Shown here in pieces: positions 54,108 to 63,377 of a stretch of 64,000 bases of DNA. The stretch spans positions 1,302,001 through 1,366,000 of the forward strand of contig NZ_JAMGBD010000001.1 of the NCBI RefSeq assembly GCF_023516555.1, written 5' to 3'. Made by a program: the position numbers and the translations under genes. A model generated the notes under the pieces. It searched no databases. It saw only the letters and a list, made by a program, of their open reading frames with translations, and was not told the DNA's origin. Source of the stretch: Sphingomonas alba (GTDB lineage Bacteria; Pseudomonadota; Alphaproteobacteria; Sphingomonadales; Sphingomonadaceae). Each line of letters starts with the position of its first letter. Within the stretch, counting starts at the first letter, position 1.

Positions 54108-55517
54108 CTAGTGGACGAGGCCGACTGCCGTAGCCAGGCCGAGGAAGGCGAGGAAGCCCATGGAATCCGTGACCATCGTCACGAAAATCGACGAAGCGAC
54201 CGCCGGGTCCGCGCCATAGCGCTCAAGGGTCAGCGGAACCAGGACGCCCGCCATGCCGGCGATGAGGATGTTGAAAAGCATCGCCGCGGCGATGACTCCG
54301 CCCAGCGACGGACTGCCGAGGACCAAGGTGACGCCGACTCCGATGAGGACCGCGATGGTCACGCCGTTGAGCAGAGCCACCCTGAGTTCGCGGCCCACCG
54401 CGCGCCAGCGATTCGAGCCGGTCAACTGATTGGTGGCAATGGCGCGGACGGTAACGGCTAGCGTCTGCGTACCGGCATTGCCCCCGACACCGGCGACGAT
54501 CGGCATCAGCACCGCCAACACCGCCAGCCGCTCGATCGAATGTTCGAAAATACGGATAATCGAGGCGGCAACCAGCGCCGTCATCAGGTTCGCCGCCAGC
54601 CAGCGGACGCGGCCGCGATAGGTGTCGAAGATCGGCTCGTTGATGTCGCCTTCGCCGGCACCGGACAGCAGCAGGACGTCCTCGCCCGCCTCTTCCTGGA
54701 TGATGTGGACGATGTCATCGACCGTAATCATGCCGACCAGCCGGCCGCTGGCATCGACGACCGCCGCCGAGATGAGCGCATATTTCTGGAAGCGGAGAGC
54801 GACCTCTTCCTGGTCCATGTCGACCGGGATGAGGGTCTGGTCCTCGACCATGATATCGGTGACCATCGAGCCGCGCGGTGAACGCAGGATCGACGACAAT
54901 TTGCAGGTACCGACAGGGTGGTGGTCGGGAGAGACGACGAACACTTCCCAGAAGTCGGTGGCCAGTTCGTCTGTCTGGCGCATGTAATCGATGAGCTGCC
55001 CGACCTTCCAATGCTCCGGCACCGCGATCAGGTCGCGCTGCATGAGACGGCCGGCGGTTTCCTCCGGATAGGTCAGCGCTTCCTCGACCGCGGCGCGGTC
55101 GTCGGGCTCCATCCTCTCGAGGACGGCCTGACGATCGTCGCTGTCGAGGTCCTCGATGATGGCGACGGCGTCGTCGGTGTCGAGCTGGCCGGCGAGGTCG
55201 GCGACCTGCTCCGGCTCCATCTCGTCGATCAAGGTCTCGCGGACGTAGTCGTTCAGCTCGGCATAGACGTCGGCATCGACGATCTCGGCGAGCGCCTTGA
55301 CGAGGCCTTCGCGCTCGTCGCGCGCCGCAAGCTCGATGAGGTCGGCGACGTCGGCGGGATGGAGCGGCTCGACCAGCTTGCGCGCGGTTTCGTTGTCGCC
55401 CTTGTCGACCGCATCGAGGACACGCTCGACAAAGTCCGGGCGCAGCCGGTCCTCCGAGTCCATGATGTCCGCTTCCTCAGGCGGGGGAGTGGCGGCGATC
55501 TGCTCGCTTTCGCTCAT
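54108..55517 (-). CDS. mgtE: Magnesium transporter MgtE
   Basis: 469 residues. N domain with HPADVADLIELAARDEREGL, tandem CBS pair with VTDIMVEDQTLIPVDMDQEE and LVGMITVDDIVHIIQEEAGE, and the five-helix membrane domain with IVAGVGGNAGTQTLAVTVRA. All belong to the Mg2+-gated channel family, in which the cytosolic domains close the pore at high Mg2+. The N-terminal part is unusually acidic but standard in length. Confidence 0.95.
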   Translation of the reverse strand: MSESEQIAATPPPEEADIMDSEDRLRPDFVERVLDAVDKGDNETARKLVEPLHPADVADLIELAARDEREGLVKALAEIVDADVYAELNDYVRETLIDEMEPEQVADLAGQLDTDDAVAIIEDLDSDDRQAVLERMEPDDRAAVEEALTYPEETAGRLMQRDLIAVPEHWKVGQLIDYMRQTDELATDFWEVFVVSPDHHPVGTCKLSSILRSPRGSMVTDIMVEDQTLIPVDMDQEEVALRFQKYALISAAVVDASGRLVGMITVDDIVHIIQEEAGEDVLLLSGAGEGDINEPIFDTYRGRVRWLAANLMTALVAASIIRIFEHSIERLAVLAVLMPIVAGVGGNAGTQTLAVTVRAIATNQLTGSNRWRAVGRELRVALLNGVTIAVLIGVGVTLVLGSPSLGGVIAAAMLFNILIAGMAGVLVPLTLERYGADPAVASSIFVTMVTDSMGFLAFLGLATAVGLVH

Positions 55518-55626
55518 CTTCTTTCCCCCGGACCCAAACTTGTTTGGGTTCCCTATGGCCGCACCGGCTCTGGCGCAACCCGCCCCGGCCGCCTAAAGCG
55601 CGGCCAGGTTACAAAGGAGATCGAAG

Positions 55627-56079
55627 ATGGCCGACGACACGCTGACCCTGACCCTTTCGAGCGGCGGCGACGTCGTCATCAAGCTCAGGCCCGACGTCGC
55701 GCCCGGCCATGTCGAACGGATCACCAGCCTGGCCAATGACGGCTTCTACGACGGCGTCGTCTTTCATCGTGTCATCCCCGGCTTCATGGCCCAGGGCGGC
55801 GACCCGACAGGGACCGGCTATCACGGGTCGAAGCTCCCCGACCTCAAGGCGGAGTTCAACGCCGAGCCGCATGTCCGCGGCACCTGTTCGATGGCGCGAT
55901 CCCAGAACCCGGACAGCGCCAATAGCCAGTTCTTCATCTGCTTCGACGATGCGCGCTTCCTCGACCGGCAATATACGGTCTGGGGCCAGGTCGAGAGCGG
56001 CATGGAATATATCGACGCCCTTCCGGTCGGTGAGCCGCCGGCCGACCCTGGCAAGATCCTGAAGGCAACGGTCGGTTAA
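55627..56079 (+). CDS. Peptidylprolyl isomerase (cyclophilin type)
   Basis: 150 residues; cytoplasmic cyclophilin without a signal peptide. LTLTLSSGGDVVIKLRPDVA, the catalytic Arg region FYDGVVFHRVIPGFMAQGGD, GTCSMARSQNPDSANSQFFI and DRQYTVWGQVESGMEYIDAL are all intact. Start ATG at 55627 has AAGGAGA. The downstream SDR starts one base after the stop. Confidence 0.95.
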   Translation: MADDTLTLTLSSGGDVVIKLRPDVAPGHVERITSLANDGFYDGVVFHRVIPGFMAQGGDPTGTGYHGSKLPDLKAEFNAEPHVRGTCSMARSQNPDSANSQFFICFDDARFLDRQYTVWGQVESGMEYIDALPVGEPPADPGKILKATVG

Positions 56080-56080
56080 G

Positions 56081-56833
56081 ATGGCGAAGCCGGTCGCCCT
56101 CGTCACCGGCGCCTCGGCAGGGCTGGGCGTCGAGTTCGCCCGGCAACTGTCCGCGAAAGGCCACCGGCTGGTGCTGGTCGCCCGACGCAAGGACCGGCTT
56201 GAAGATCTGGCCAGGGAGGTCGGTAACGCCCGCGTGGTTGCGCTCGACCTCAGCGAACCGGGCGCCACCGCCAAGCTGATGGCGAATGTCGCCAAGGCCG
56301 GCGAGACCATCGAGCTGCTCATCAACAATGCCGGTTTCGGCCTTGCCGGGCGCTTCGTTGAGCTCGACGCCGATCGCCAACGCGAGATGGTCGATCTCAA
56401 CTGCGGCGCGCTCGAAGAGCTGTCGCGAGCCGTCCTGCCCGGCATGATATCGCGAAAGTCCGGCGGCATCCTCAACGTCGCCTCGACCGCCGCCTTCCAG
56501 CCGGGCCCTGGCATGTCGGTCTATTTCGCGACCAAGGCCTTCGTCCTGTCGTTCAGCGAGGCCCTGCACGACGAGATGAAGCCGCACGGCATCAAGGTGT
56601 CCTGCCTGTGCCCCGGCCCAACGCGCACCGAGTTCCGCGAGGTTTCGGGCTTCAAACCCAAGGGGCCGGGCAGCAAACAATCCGCCGACGCGGCCTCGGT
56701 CGTGCAGGCGGGGATCAAAGGCCTCGAAAGCAACCAGGCGATCGTGGTGCCGGGCCTCGCCAACAAGGTCATCTCGCAGGTCAACAGGTTCCTGCCCCGC
56801 GCCGTCATGCGCCGCGCGGCGCGGATGCGCTAG
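56081..56833 (+). CDS. Short-chain dehydrogenase (DltE-like)
   Basis: 250 residues. VALVTGASAGLGVEFARQLS binds NADP; INNAGFGLAGRFVELD, GILNVASTAAFQPGPGMSVY and FATKAFVLSF hold NAG, the Ser and YxxxK. The C-terminal GIKVSCLCPGPTRTEFREVS and the tail RFLPRAVMRRAARMR resemble the DltE/YqjQ-like branch acting on lipids or unknown substrates. It ends in a CTAG overlap with the cyclase gene. Confidence 0.9.
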   Translation: MAKPVALVTGASAGLGVEFARQLSAKGHRLVLVARRKDRLEDLAREVGNARVVALDLSEPGATAKLMANVAKAGETIELLINNAGFGLAGRFVELDADRQREMVDLNCGALEELSRAVLPGMISRKSGGILNVASTAAFQPGPGMSVYFATKAFVLSFSEALHDEMKPHGIKVSCLCPGPTRTEFREVSGFKPKGPGSKQSADAASVVQAGIKGLESNQAIVVPGLANKVISQVNRFLPRAVMRRAARMR

Positions 56834-58713
56834 GTCGCCGAGACTTCTGGTCCGGGAATCTCGGTGGCGTGCCGCTGCTTGAACCTGTCGAGGAGTGACT
56901 GATAGCGCGGATGCTTTCGGATCGGATCCAGGTCTGAATCATGCAGGAACCACCTCTCCTGCTCGGCGCCGCAATGATCGATCCATAGTTCGAGCAAATC
57001 CATCGCATGGTCGATCTCGCCCAATTGCGCGTAAGTGCAAGCCGCGTTGTAACGCGCGTTATTGTCGTCGGGATCGATCAGCTTCACGCGCTCAAGCCAT
57101 TTGAGCGCACGTTCCTTATCGCCCAAAGTGGCAAGGGCGCCGCTTCCCAACTGGGCCGGTCGCGAATTCTCAGGGTGAAGTTTCAGTTGCTCCTCGGCGC
57201 GCTTGATACCCATCCAACCATATTTGTCGGACTCTTCGCTCCGACCGACCGCGCGCAGGACGATCTGCAGAAGCAGCGGGGCCTGTGAGTCTTCCGGCTG
57301 AATCTCAACCGCCCTCGTGTAGAGTTCGATCGCCTTGTCGAGGTCGCCCTCGGTGACGCTGAATCGCGCGTAGGCGAGGTTGGCATCGAAATTGTTGGGA
57401 TCGAGCTCAAGCGCACGCTGGAAAGCCTGAACTGCTTCCTCCCTCCGGCCGCTGTTAGCGAGCGCTTCGCCGCGCGCGGAATGCACCTCGGCAAGGTTCG
57501 GATCGAGCGCCAGCGCCTTGTCGGCGATTGCCAGCAACTCGTCCGCGTCCGTCGGCACGTTATACATGCCCCAAAGCCTCGACATGGCACTGGCCATGCC
57601 CGCATAGGCGCGCCCGTAATCCGGGTCGATCTCGACCGCTTTGCCGAACATTTCCTTGGCAAGGAGAAGGTAAGACCTAGTGAAGGCGTGGAAGAGCTGC
57701 CTGCCCTTGAGGTAGAAATTGTAAGCCTCTACGCTGCCTGTCGGAGCCGTTGTGATCGCCTCCTTTTCCTGAGGGAGCAGGTGGATCCGCAACTGGCCGA
57801 CGATCGCCTGCGTGATTTCGTCCTGAATGGCGAAGATGTCATCGAGATCGCGGTCGTAACGGTCGGCCCAGACGTGGCCGCCGGTCGTGCCGTCGATCAG
57901 CTGGCCGGTGACACGCACCCGGTTGCCTGACTTGCGGACACTTCCCTCGAGCAAATATTTGACGCCAAGCTCGGCCGCGACCTGCTGCAGCTGCTGGGCC
58001 TTGCCCTTGTAGGTGAAGCTCGTGTTGCGGCCGACAACGAACAGGCCGCTGACCTTACTCAGGTCAGTGATGATATCCTCGGTCATTCCATCCGAGAAAT
58101 ATTCCTGTTCCGTGTCACCGCTCATATTGTTGAACGGGAGGACCGCGATCGACGGCTTATCGGCCTCTTCGACCTTCGTTTTCGCCCGGACCGGTGCATT
58201 GCCGAGAGCAACGTTGAACACGCGGACCGGGTGGCCGATGTTCTTCAGGTCGACATCGCCCATGTCCTCGAAGACGAGATCGAGCTTGTTTCCGATATTC
58301 TCGCGAACAGCACTGGAGACGGCGACGCCGCCGGGCTTGGCGATGCTTTCCAGCCTCGCTGCGACGTTGACTCCCTCGCCGAAGATATCGTCGTCATCGA
58401 CGATCACGTCCCCAAGGTTGATGCCGATCCGAAACTCGATCCGGCGGTCTTCCGGCACCTCCACATTGCGCGAACGCATCTCGTGCTGGACTTCGGCGGC
58501 GCATTCGACGGCGCTGACCACGCTGGGGAATTCCACCAACATCCCGTCACCGGTCAGCTTGACGATACGGCCTTGATGCTCGGCAATCGTCGGATCAACG
58601 AGCTGGGCGCGATGCTCCTTGAGCGCCGTCAGCGTTCCGACCTCGTTCGCCCCCATCAACCGGCTGTAGCCGACCACATCAGCAGCCATGATCGCGGAAA
58701 GCCGGCGCTCCAT
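56830..58713 (-). CDS. Class III adenylate cyclase - TolB-like - TPR fusion protein
   Basis: 627 residues. Cyclase domain about 1-170: MERRLSAIMAADVVGYSRLM has the first metal Asp, IVKLTGDGMLVEFPSVVSAV the second, and GINLGDVIVDDDDIFGEGVN the catalytic loop. Next, SIAVLPFNNMSGDTEQEYFS with GVKYLLEGSVRKSGNRVRVT and GHVWADRYDRDLDDIFAIQD is a TolB/FlgO-like module. About residues 330-600 are TPR repeats (FQRALELDPNNFDANLAYAR). No membrane segment is seen. The cyclase could make cAMP (Lys in RIVKLTGD). Start ATG 58713 is preceded by GGGAGGGG. Confidence 0.9.
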   Translation of the reverse strand: MERRLSAIMAADVVGYSRLMGANEVGTLTALKEHRAQLVDPTIAEHQGRIVKLTGDGMLVEFPSVVSAVECAAEVQHEMRSRNVEVPEDRRIEFRIGINLGDVIVDDDDIFGEGVNVAARLESIAKPGGVAVSSAVRENIGNKLDLVFEDMGDVDLKNIGHPVRVFNVALGNAPVRAKTKVEEADKPSIAVLPFNNMSGDTEQEYFSDGMTEDIITDLSKVSGLFVVGRNTSFTYKGKAQQLQQVAAELGVKYLLEGSVRKSGNRVRVTGQLIDGTTGGHVWADRYDRDLDDIFAIQDEITQAIVGQLRIHLLPQEKEAITTAPTGSVEAYNFYLKGRQLFHAFTRSYLLLAKEMFGKAVEIDPDYGRAYAGMASAMSRLWGMYNVPTDADELLAIADKALALDPNLAEVHSARGEALANSGRREEAVQAFQRALELDPNNFDANLAYARFSVTEGDLDKAIELYTRAVEIQPEDSQAPLLLQIVLRAVGRSEESDKYGWMGIKRAEEQLKLHPENSRPAQLGSGALATLGDKERALKWLERVKLIDPDDNNARYNAACTYAQLGEIDHAMDLLELWIDHCGAEQERWFLHDSDLDPIRKHPRYQSLLDRFKQRHATEIPGPEVSAT

Positions 58714-58800
58714 GGGACTCGAAACCCCTCCCGTGCGTGGCGCTGCACTAGCACATTGTCGCCGATTAGCTAACTGGGATGCCAGTTTCGGATTTCGCAC

Positions 58801-58829
58801 TTGCACAACAAATGCTGCGGTGCGATATT
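58801..58829 (+). promoter_or_regulatory. Near-consensus promoter in the cyclase-cdc48 gap
   Basis: TTGCAC (58801-58806) and GATATT (58824-58829) are exactly 17 bases apart, pointing right. Transcription from it would begin near 58836 and meet the terminator at 58865-58897. Confidence 0.55.
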
Positions 58830-58835
58830 CCTTCT

Positions 58836-58897
58836 GCCTTTAATGGCATCCTCTCCTGACTTCAGGCCGGGCAGCCCAAACTGCCCGGCCTTTTTTT
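58836..58897 (+). ncRNA. Possible small RNA or attenuated leader upstream of cdc48
   Basis: A promoter-like pair and an independent Rho-type-free terminator frame about 60 transcribed bases, containing a small GCC-TTTAAT-GGC hairpin before the terminator. Nothing else transcribed rightward lies upstream, because the cyclase gene runs left. The sequence is either a short RNA or an attenuator of cdc48. No covariation data are available. Confidence 0.35.
58865..58897 (+). terminator. Strong intrinsic terminator between divergent genes
   Basis: GGCCGGGCAG-CCCAAA-CTGCCCGGCC forms a perfect 10-bp stem, followed by TTTTTTT. It points right, 112 bases before the cdc48 start. Confidence 0.93.
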
Positions 58898-59008
58898 GCG
58901 CTTCGGGGGCCGACCCTTTATTCGCCCGCCGCAACGACCACATTGAACCGAAAGCGGCGAGGGCCGTTGGCCGACCGCAAGGCGGCGGGATCAAGGAAAG
59001 GTTTGTTG

Positions 59009-61324
59009 ATGGCGGATGTCGAAACGGTGGCTAGGCGGCTTCAGGTCGCCAACCTCGCCCCCACCGATGCCGGACGGGGCGTGGCGCGGCTGCCGGTCAA
59101 GTTGATGACCGACCTCGGGCTGACCGAGGGCGATATCATTTCCATCGAGGGCAAGCGGCTCACGGCCGCCCGGGCCATCCGGCCTTATGGCGACGACGAG
59201 GGACTGGAGATCATCCGGCTCGATGGCCTGCAGCGGGCCAATGCCGGGGTTGGTTCGGGCGATTTCGTCGAAGTGAAGAAGGTCAAATCCAAGCCCGCCA
59301 CGCGCGTCGTCTTCGCGCCTGCACAAAACAACATCCGCCTGCAGGGCTCGAGCGAGGCGCTGAAACGCAGCTTCCTGGGCCGGCCGCTCACCCAAGGTGA
59401 TACGGTCGCCACCGCCGGCCAGCAGCGGGTCAACGCCGACGTGCCCGACCACATCCGCCAGCTGCTGAACGCCCCGGCCTTCGCACTCCAGGAAGTGCGC
59501 ATGACGATCGTCACCGCGCTTCCCAAGGGCATCGTTCATATCGACGCCGACACCGAAGTAGAACTCCTTCCCGAATATACCGAGAAGGCCGGTGAGCGCC
59601 GGGCCGACGTCACCTATGACGATCTCGGCGGCATGCGCGACACCATCGACGCCCTGCGCGAGATGGTCGAACTGCCGCTACGCCACCCCGAGCTGTTCCA
59701 GCGCCTGGGTGTCGACCCGCCCAAGGGCGTGCTGCTTCACGGCCCGCCCGGCACCGGCAAAACGCGCCTGGCGCGCGCCGTCGCCAACGAGAGCGATGCC
59801 CAGTTCTTCCACATCGCCGGTCCCGAGGTGATGGGCTCCGCCTATGGCGAGTCAGAGAAGAAGCTGCGCGAATTGTTCGAGCAGGCCGCCAAGGCCGCGC
59901 CGTCGATCATCTTCATCGACGAGATCGACTCGATAGCACCCAAGCGCGGCCAGGTTTCCGGCGAGGCCGAGAAAAGGCTGGTCGCCCAGCTCCTCACACT
60001 GCTCGACGGCCTGGAGCCACGGCAGAATTTGGTCGTCATCGCCGCCACCAATCGGCCCGAAGCGATCGACGAGGCGTTGCGCCGGCCCGGGCGCTTCGAT
60101 CGCGAAATCGTGGTCGGCGTGCCCGACGAGAATGGCCGCCGCGAGATCCTGGCCATCCACACGCGCGGCATGCCGCTGGCCGAGGACGTCAACCTCGACG
60201 AGCTGTCGCGCCGTACCTACGGCTTCGTCGGCGCCGATTTGGCGGCCCTGACCCGTGAAGCGGCGCTGGAGGCAGTGCGCCGCATCATGCCGCGCATCGA
60301 CCTCAACAAGGACGCCATCCCGACCGAGATCCTCGACGCCTTGTCTGTCGAGGCGAAGGACTTCGACAATGCCCTGAAGCGCGTGCAGCCGTCGGCGATG
60401 CGCGAGGTCATGGTCGAAGTGCCGCACATCAGCTGGGACGACGTCGGCGGCCTCGACGAGGCCCGGGACAAGCTGCGCGAAGGCGTCGAGTTGCCGCTGA
60501 AGCATCCGGAGGCGTTCCGCCGGCTTGGCATCCGCCCGGCCAAAGGCTTCCTGCTCTATGGACCGCCCGGAACAGGCAAGACGCTACTGGCCAAGGCCGC
60601 GGCTCGCGAGTCCGAGGCGAATTTCATCGCCACCAAATCATCTGACTTGCTCAGCAAATGGTATGGCGAGAGCGAGCAGCAGATTGCCCGGTTATTCGCC
60701 CGTGCCCGACAGGTCGCGCCGACCGTGATCTTCATCGACGAGATCGATAGCTTGGTCCCGGCCCGCGGTGGCGGGCTTGGAGAACCGCAGGTCACCGAGC
60801 GCGTCGTCAACACTATCCTGTCCGAGATGGACGGCATGGAGGAGCTCAACAACGTCGTGCTGATTGGCGCGTCCAACCGGCCGAACCTGATCGATCCGGC
60901 ACTATTGCGGCCGGGACGGTTTGATGAGCTCATCTATGTCGGCACGCCAGATACGGCCGGACGCCGGCGTATCCTGGCGATCCACACCAAGGACATGCCG
61001 CTGGCAAAGAATGTCGACCTCGAATCCCTGGCGCAGCGCACCGAACGTTTCACCGGGGCCGACCTTGAGGATTTGGTCCGCCGCGCCGGCCTGACGGCGC
61101 TCCGGCGCGGTCTCGATTCCGACCTCGTCACCATGGCGGATTTCGAAGCGGCGCTGAAGGAAACCCGGGCCTCGGTTACCGAGGAAATGCTGAACGACTA
61201 TGCCGAGATTCAGCGGACGTTGAAGTCGGACGCGGTGCGGCCGGTGGGAGGTATCGGCTTCGTCCTGCCCGGCATGCTCCAGCCGCGCGGCCCCAAGACC
61301 GTGCCGAACAGCGAGGACCTTTAG
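59009..61324 (+). CDS. Cdc48/p97-family AAA ATPase
   Basis: 771 residues, the full VCP architecture: an N-terminal double-psi/Cdc48-like domain (ARRLQVANLAPTDAGRGVAR, GLTEGDIISIEGKRLTAARA, to about 190), D1 with GPPGTGKTRLARAVAN and SIIFIDEIDSIAPKRGQVSG, and D2 with GPPGTGKTLLAKAAARES and TVIFIDEIDSLVPARGGGL. Both Walker A and B and arginine-finger regions (NRPEAIDEALRRPGRFDRE; NRPNLIDPALLRPGRFDEL) are intact. Acts as an unfolding or segregase machine in archaea and eukaryotes; bacterial role unknown. The start at 59009 is chosen by similarity; the frame extends 22 codons upstream. It ends in a TTAG overlap with the MFS gene. Confidence 0.93.
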   Translation: MADVETVARRLQVANLAPTDAGRGVARLPVKLMTDLGLTEGDIISIEGKRLTAARAIRPYGDDEGLEIIRLDGLQRANAGVGSGDFVEVKKVKSKPATRVVFAPAQNNIRLQGSSEALKRSFLGRPLTQGDTVATAGQQRVNADVPDHIRQLLNAPAFALQEVRMTIVTALPKGIVHIDADTEVELLPEYTEKAGERRADVTYDDLGGMRDTIDALREMVELPLRHPELFQRLGVDPPKGVLLHGPPGTGKTRLARAVANESDAQFFHIAGPEVMGSAYGESEKKLRELFEQAAKAAPSIIFIDEIDSIAPKRGQVSGEAEKRLVAQLLTLLDGLEPRQNLVVIAATNRPEAIDEALRRPGRFDREIVVGVPDENGRREILAIHTRGMPLAEDVNLDELSRRTYGFVGADLAALTREAALEAVRRIMPRIDLNKDAIPTEILDALSVEAKDFDNALKRVQPSAMREVMVEVPHISWDDVGGLDEARDKLREGVELPLKHPEAFRRLGIRPAKGFLLYGPPGTGKTLLAKAAARESEANFIATKSSDLLSKWYGESEQQIARLFARARQVAPTVIFIDEIDSLVPARGGGLGEPQVTERVVNTILSEMDGMEELNNVVLIGASNRPNLIDPALLRPGRFDELIYVGTPDTAGRRRILAIHTKDMPLAKNVDLESLAQRTERFTGADLEDLVRRAGLTALRRGLDSDLVTMADFEAALKETRASVTEEMLNDYAEIQRTLKSDAVRPVGGIGFVLPGMLQPRGPKTVPNSEDL

Positions 61325-62571
61325 TCGAGCCGGGCGCGGGCCCACGGGGCCATTGCCAGGAGCAGCAGCGCCGATAGCGCAAAGGGCAGATGATGATCGA
61401 CGCCGTAGAGCGCCATGCCGATTCCGGGTGCGGCCACGTAGCTGATGCCATTGGCTGCGGTGATGACCCCGGCGACGCCGCCCTGATCGCCTAACGGCAC
61501 GGCGAGGCTTGCGCCGGCCGTGAAGCCGGGTCGCGTGAAACCGAAGCCGAGTGAGGACAAGGCAAAGCCGAGGACCAGCCCGTACAGGTTGGGGGCCAGC
61601 ATGGTGACGATGAAGCCGGCGGCGGCAATCACCGAGCCCCAGAGGATCAGCGCCCGAGGCCTCAGCCCGAGGCGCGGAATCAGGCCCCATTGGGCGGCAA
61701 GTCCGGCGCCGGCGCCGGCGATCATGACGATGGAAATCGGCTGCTCGGACCCCTGGGCGGGAATCTGCAGGCGATCGATCACGAAGAAGCCGATGCAGGT
61801 GAGTGTCGCCGCCTGGGCATGGCCGGCCGCGACTCCGGCCAGGATCCAGCGACGGATTCGCTCGTCGTGCCATTTCAGCATGTCGCGGCGTGGCGCCGTA
61901 GCGGCGACGACGCTTGCGCCCGTGACCGGGGAGGCGAGCGATGGATAGCTCATTGCGGCGCCCCGGCCCGAGCGCCTGCCCTTGGTGTCGTCAGGGAGCC
62001 AGATTGCGATGGCGGTGAAGACGATGATGCCGATTATCGCGAAGCCGAATAGCGGGCCGGGCAGGCCGACGAAGGGCAACACGAACGCCGGTGCAATCGC
62101 GGGCCCGATGATCGTTCCCAGGCCGAAGGAGGCCGCCAGCGCGGAAAGCGCATTCACCCGCGCCGCCCTGCGGGTCTTGGAGGCGAGATAGGCCTGGGTC
62201 GCGCTAGGCGTCGCGCAGCCGAGCGACCCATAGATGGAGCGGAATGCTGCGAACAACCCGAAGGTCGCGGCTCCGGTGATGGCACCCTTGAGGCCAATCG
62301 CGAGCGTGATCCCACACAAGGTCATCGAGACAATGAAGCCGCCGAGGCCGAGGAGGATCAACTTCTTGCGGCCATGATGGTCGCTGCGCCTGGCCCAAAA
62401 GGGCGCCAGCAGCACCCACAGCACCGCCGACCAGGTATAGGCAACGGCCACCCAGAAATCGGCGATGCCGATCTCGCGCCCGATGGCCGGCATGACCGAT
62501 TGCAACGCCGTATTGCCCGCCGCCGCCACCAACATTGCAGTGAACAGCAGAAGGAAGTGCGGGGTCGACAT
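61321..62571 (-). CDS. MFS transporter
   Basis: About 416 residues with 12 hydrophobic segments. HFLLLFTAMLVAAAGNTALQ, WARRSDHHGRKKLILLGLGG (motif A: R-S-D-H-H-G-R-K-K), ALAASFGLGTIIGPAIAPAF and GAGAGLAAQWGLIPRLGLRP are characteristic of drug-efflux-like MFS carriers of the tetracycline-resistance group. ATG 62571 is chosen; ATG 62613 would add 14 residues. The substrate cannot be inferred. Convergent with cdc48. Confidence 0.88.
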   Translation of the reverse strand: MSTPHFLLLFTAMLVAAAGNTALQSVMPAIGREIGIADFWVAVAYTWSAVLWVLLAPFWARRSDHHGRKKLILLGLGGFIVSMTLCGITLAIGLKGAITGAATFGLFAAFRSIYGSLGCATPSATQAYLASKTRRAARVNALSALAASFGLGTIIGPAIAPAFVLPFVGLPGPLFGFAIIGIIVFTAIAIWLPDDTKGRRSGRGAAMSYPSLASPVTGASVVAATAPRRDMLKWHDERIRRWILAGVAAGHAQAATLTCIGFFVIDRLQIPAQGSEQPISIVMIAGAGAGLAAQWGLIPRLGLRPRALILWGSVIAAAGFIVTMLAPNLYGLVLGFALSSLGFGFTRPGFTAGASLAVPLGDQGGVAGVITAANGISYVAAPGIGMALYGVDHHLPFALSALLLLAMAPWARARLD

Positions 62572-62724
62572 CGCCGTGCCGGCGATCCCCGGTCGGGGCG
62601 CGCGTAAACGCATTAACGTGCATTAGGCGCGGCAGGCCGTGGCGCAAAGCAGGCGATGGAACTTGCAAAGGCCCGACTGTTTTGCCAACGCAATGCACCT
62701 TCGAAGGCCCCCGCTGGAGACTCA

Positions 62725-63375
62725 ATGAACGCTTCGTCCGCCCGCACGCTGAAAGGCCCGCGCCGCTTTGTGCGCCGCGTCGCGCATCGGGCGAACAGCC
62801 CGCAGTGGCAGTTCCTGCGCGGTTTCCTGAAGAACCCGGTGATGGTCGGTTCGGTGATCCCGTCGAGCAAGGTGCTCATCGACAAGATGCTGTCGCGGGT
62901 GCGCTGGGACGAGGTGAAGTTGTTCGTCGAATATGGCCCGGGTGTCGGTACCTTCACCCGGCCGGTTCTCGAATTGCTTCCCGCCGACGCCAAGCTGATC
63001 GCGATCGACACCAATCCCGACTTCATCGACTATCTGAAAAAGGGCATCGAGGATGATCGGCTGATTCCGGTCACGGGTTCGGCCGCCGACGTCCAGAAGA
63101 TCATCGAGGCGCATGGTTTCGCCCATGCCGACTACATCCTGTCGGGACTCCCCTTTTCGACCCTGCCTCCGGGTGTTGGCGACGCAATCGGTGAAGCGAC
63201 GGCCAAGGCGATCCGCGCCGGTGGCGCATTCCTCGTCTACCAGTTCAATCCCAAGGTTCGTGATTTCATCGCGCCTTATTTCGAGCGGATCGACCGCGGT
63301 TTCGAATGGATCAATGTGCCGCCCGCGACTCTCTTCTGGGCTTGGCGTGAACCGAAGGCCGTGGCGGCCGAATAA
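62725..63375 (+). CDS. Phospholipid N-methyltransferase-like SAM-dependent methyltransferase
   Basis: 216 residues. FLRGFLKNPVMVGSVIPSSK and the SAM motif FVEYGPGVGTFTRPVLELLP, with AIDTNPDFIDYLKKGI, resemble PmtA-type phosphatidylethanolamine N-methyltransferases and rRNA dimethylase-like enzymes; ILSGLPFSTLPPGVGDAI is the catalytic N/D-PPY/LPF-type region typical of PmtA. It could make phosphatidylcholine precursors. It is followed two bases later by a convergent phospholipase-D-like gene, so both act on membrane lipids. Confidence 0.85.
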   Translation: MNASSARTLKGPRRFVRRVAHRANSPQWQFLRGFLKNPVMVGSVIPSSKVLIDKMLSRVRWDEVKLFVEYGPGVGTFTRPVLELLPADAKLIAIDTNPDFIDYLKKGIEDDRLIPVTGSAADVQKIIEAHGFAHADYILSGLPFSTLPPGVGDAIGEATAKAIRAGGAFLVYQFNPKVRDFIAPYFERIDRGFEWINVPPATLFWAWREPKAVAAE

Positions 63376-63377
63376 GG

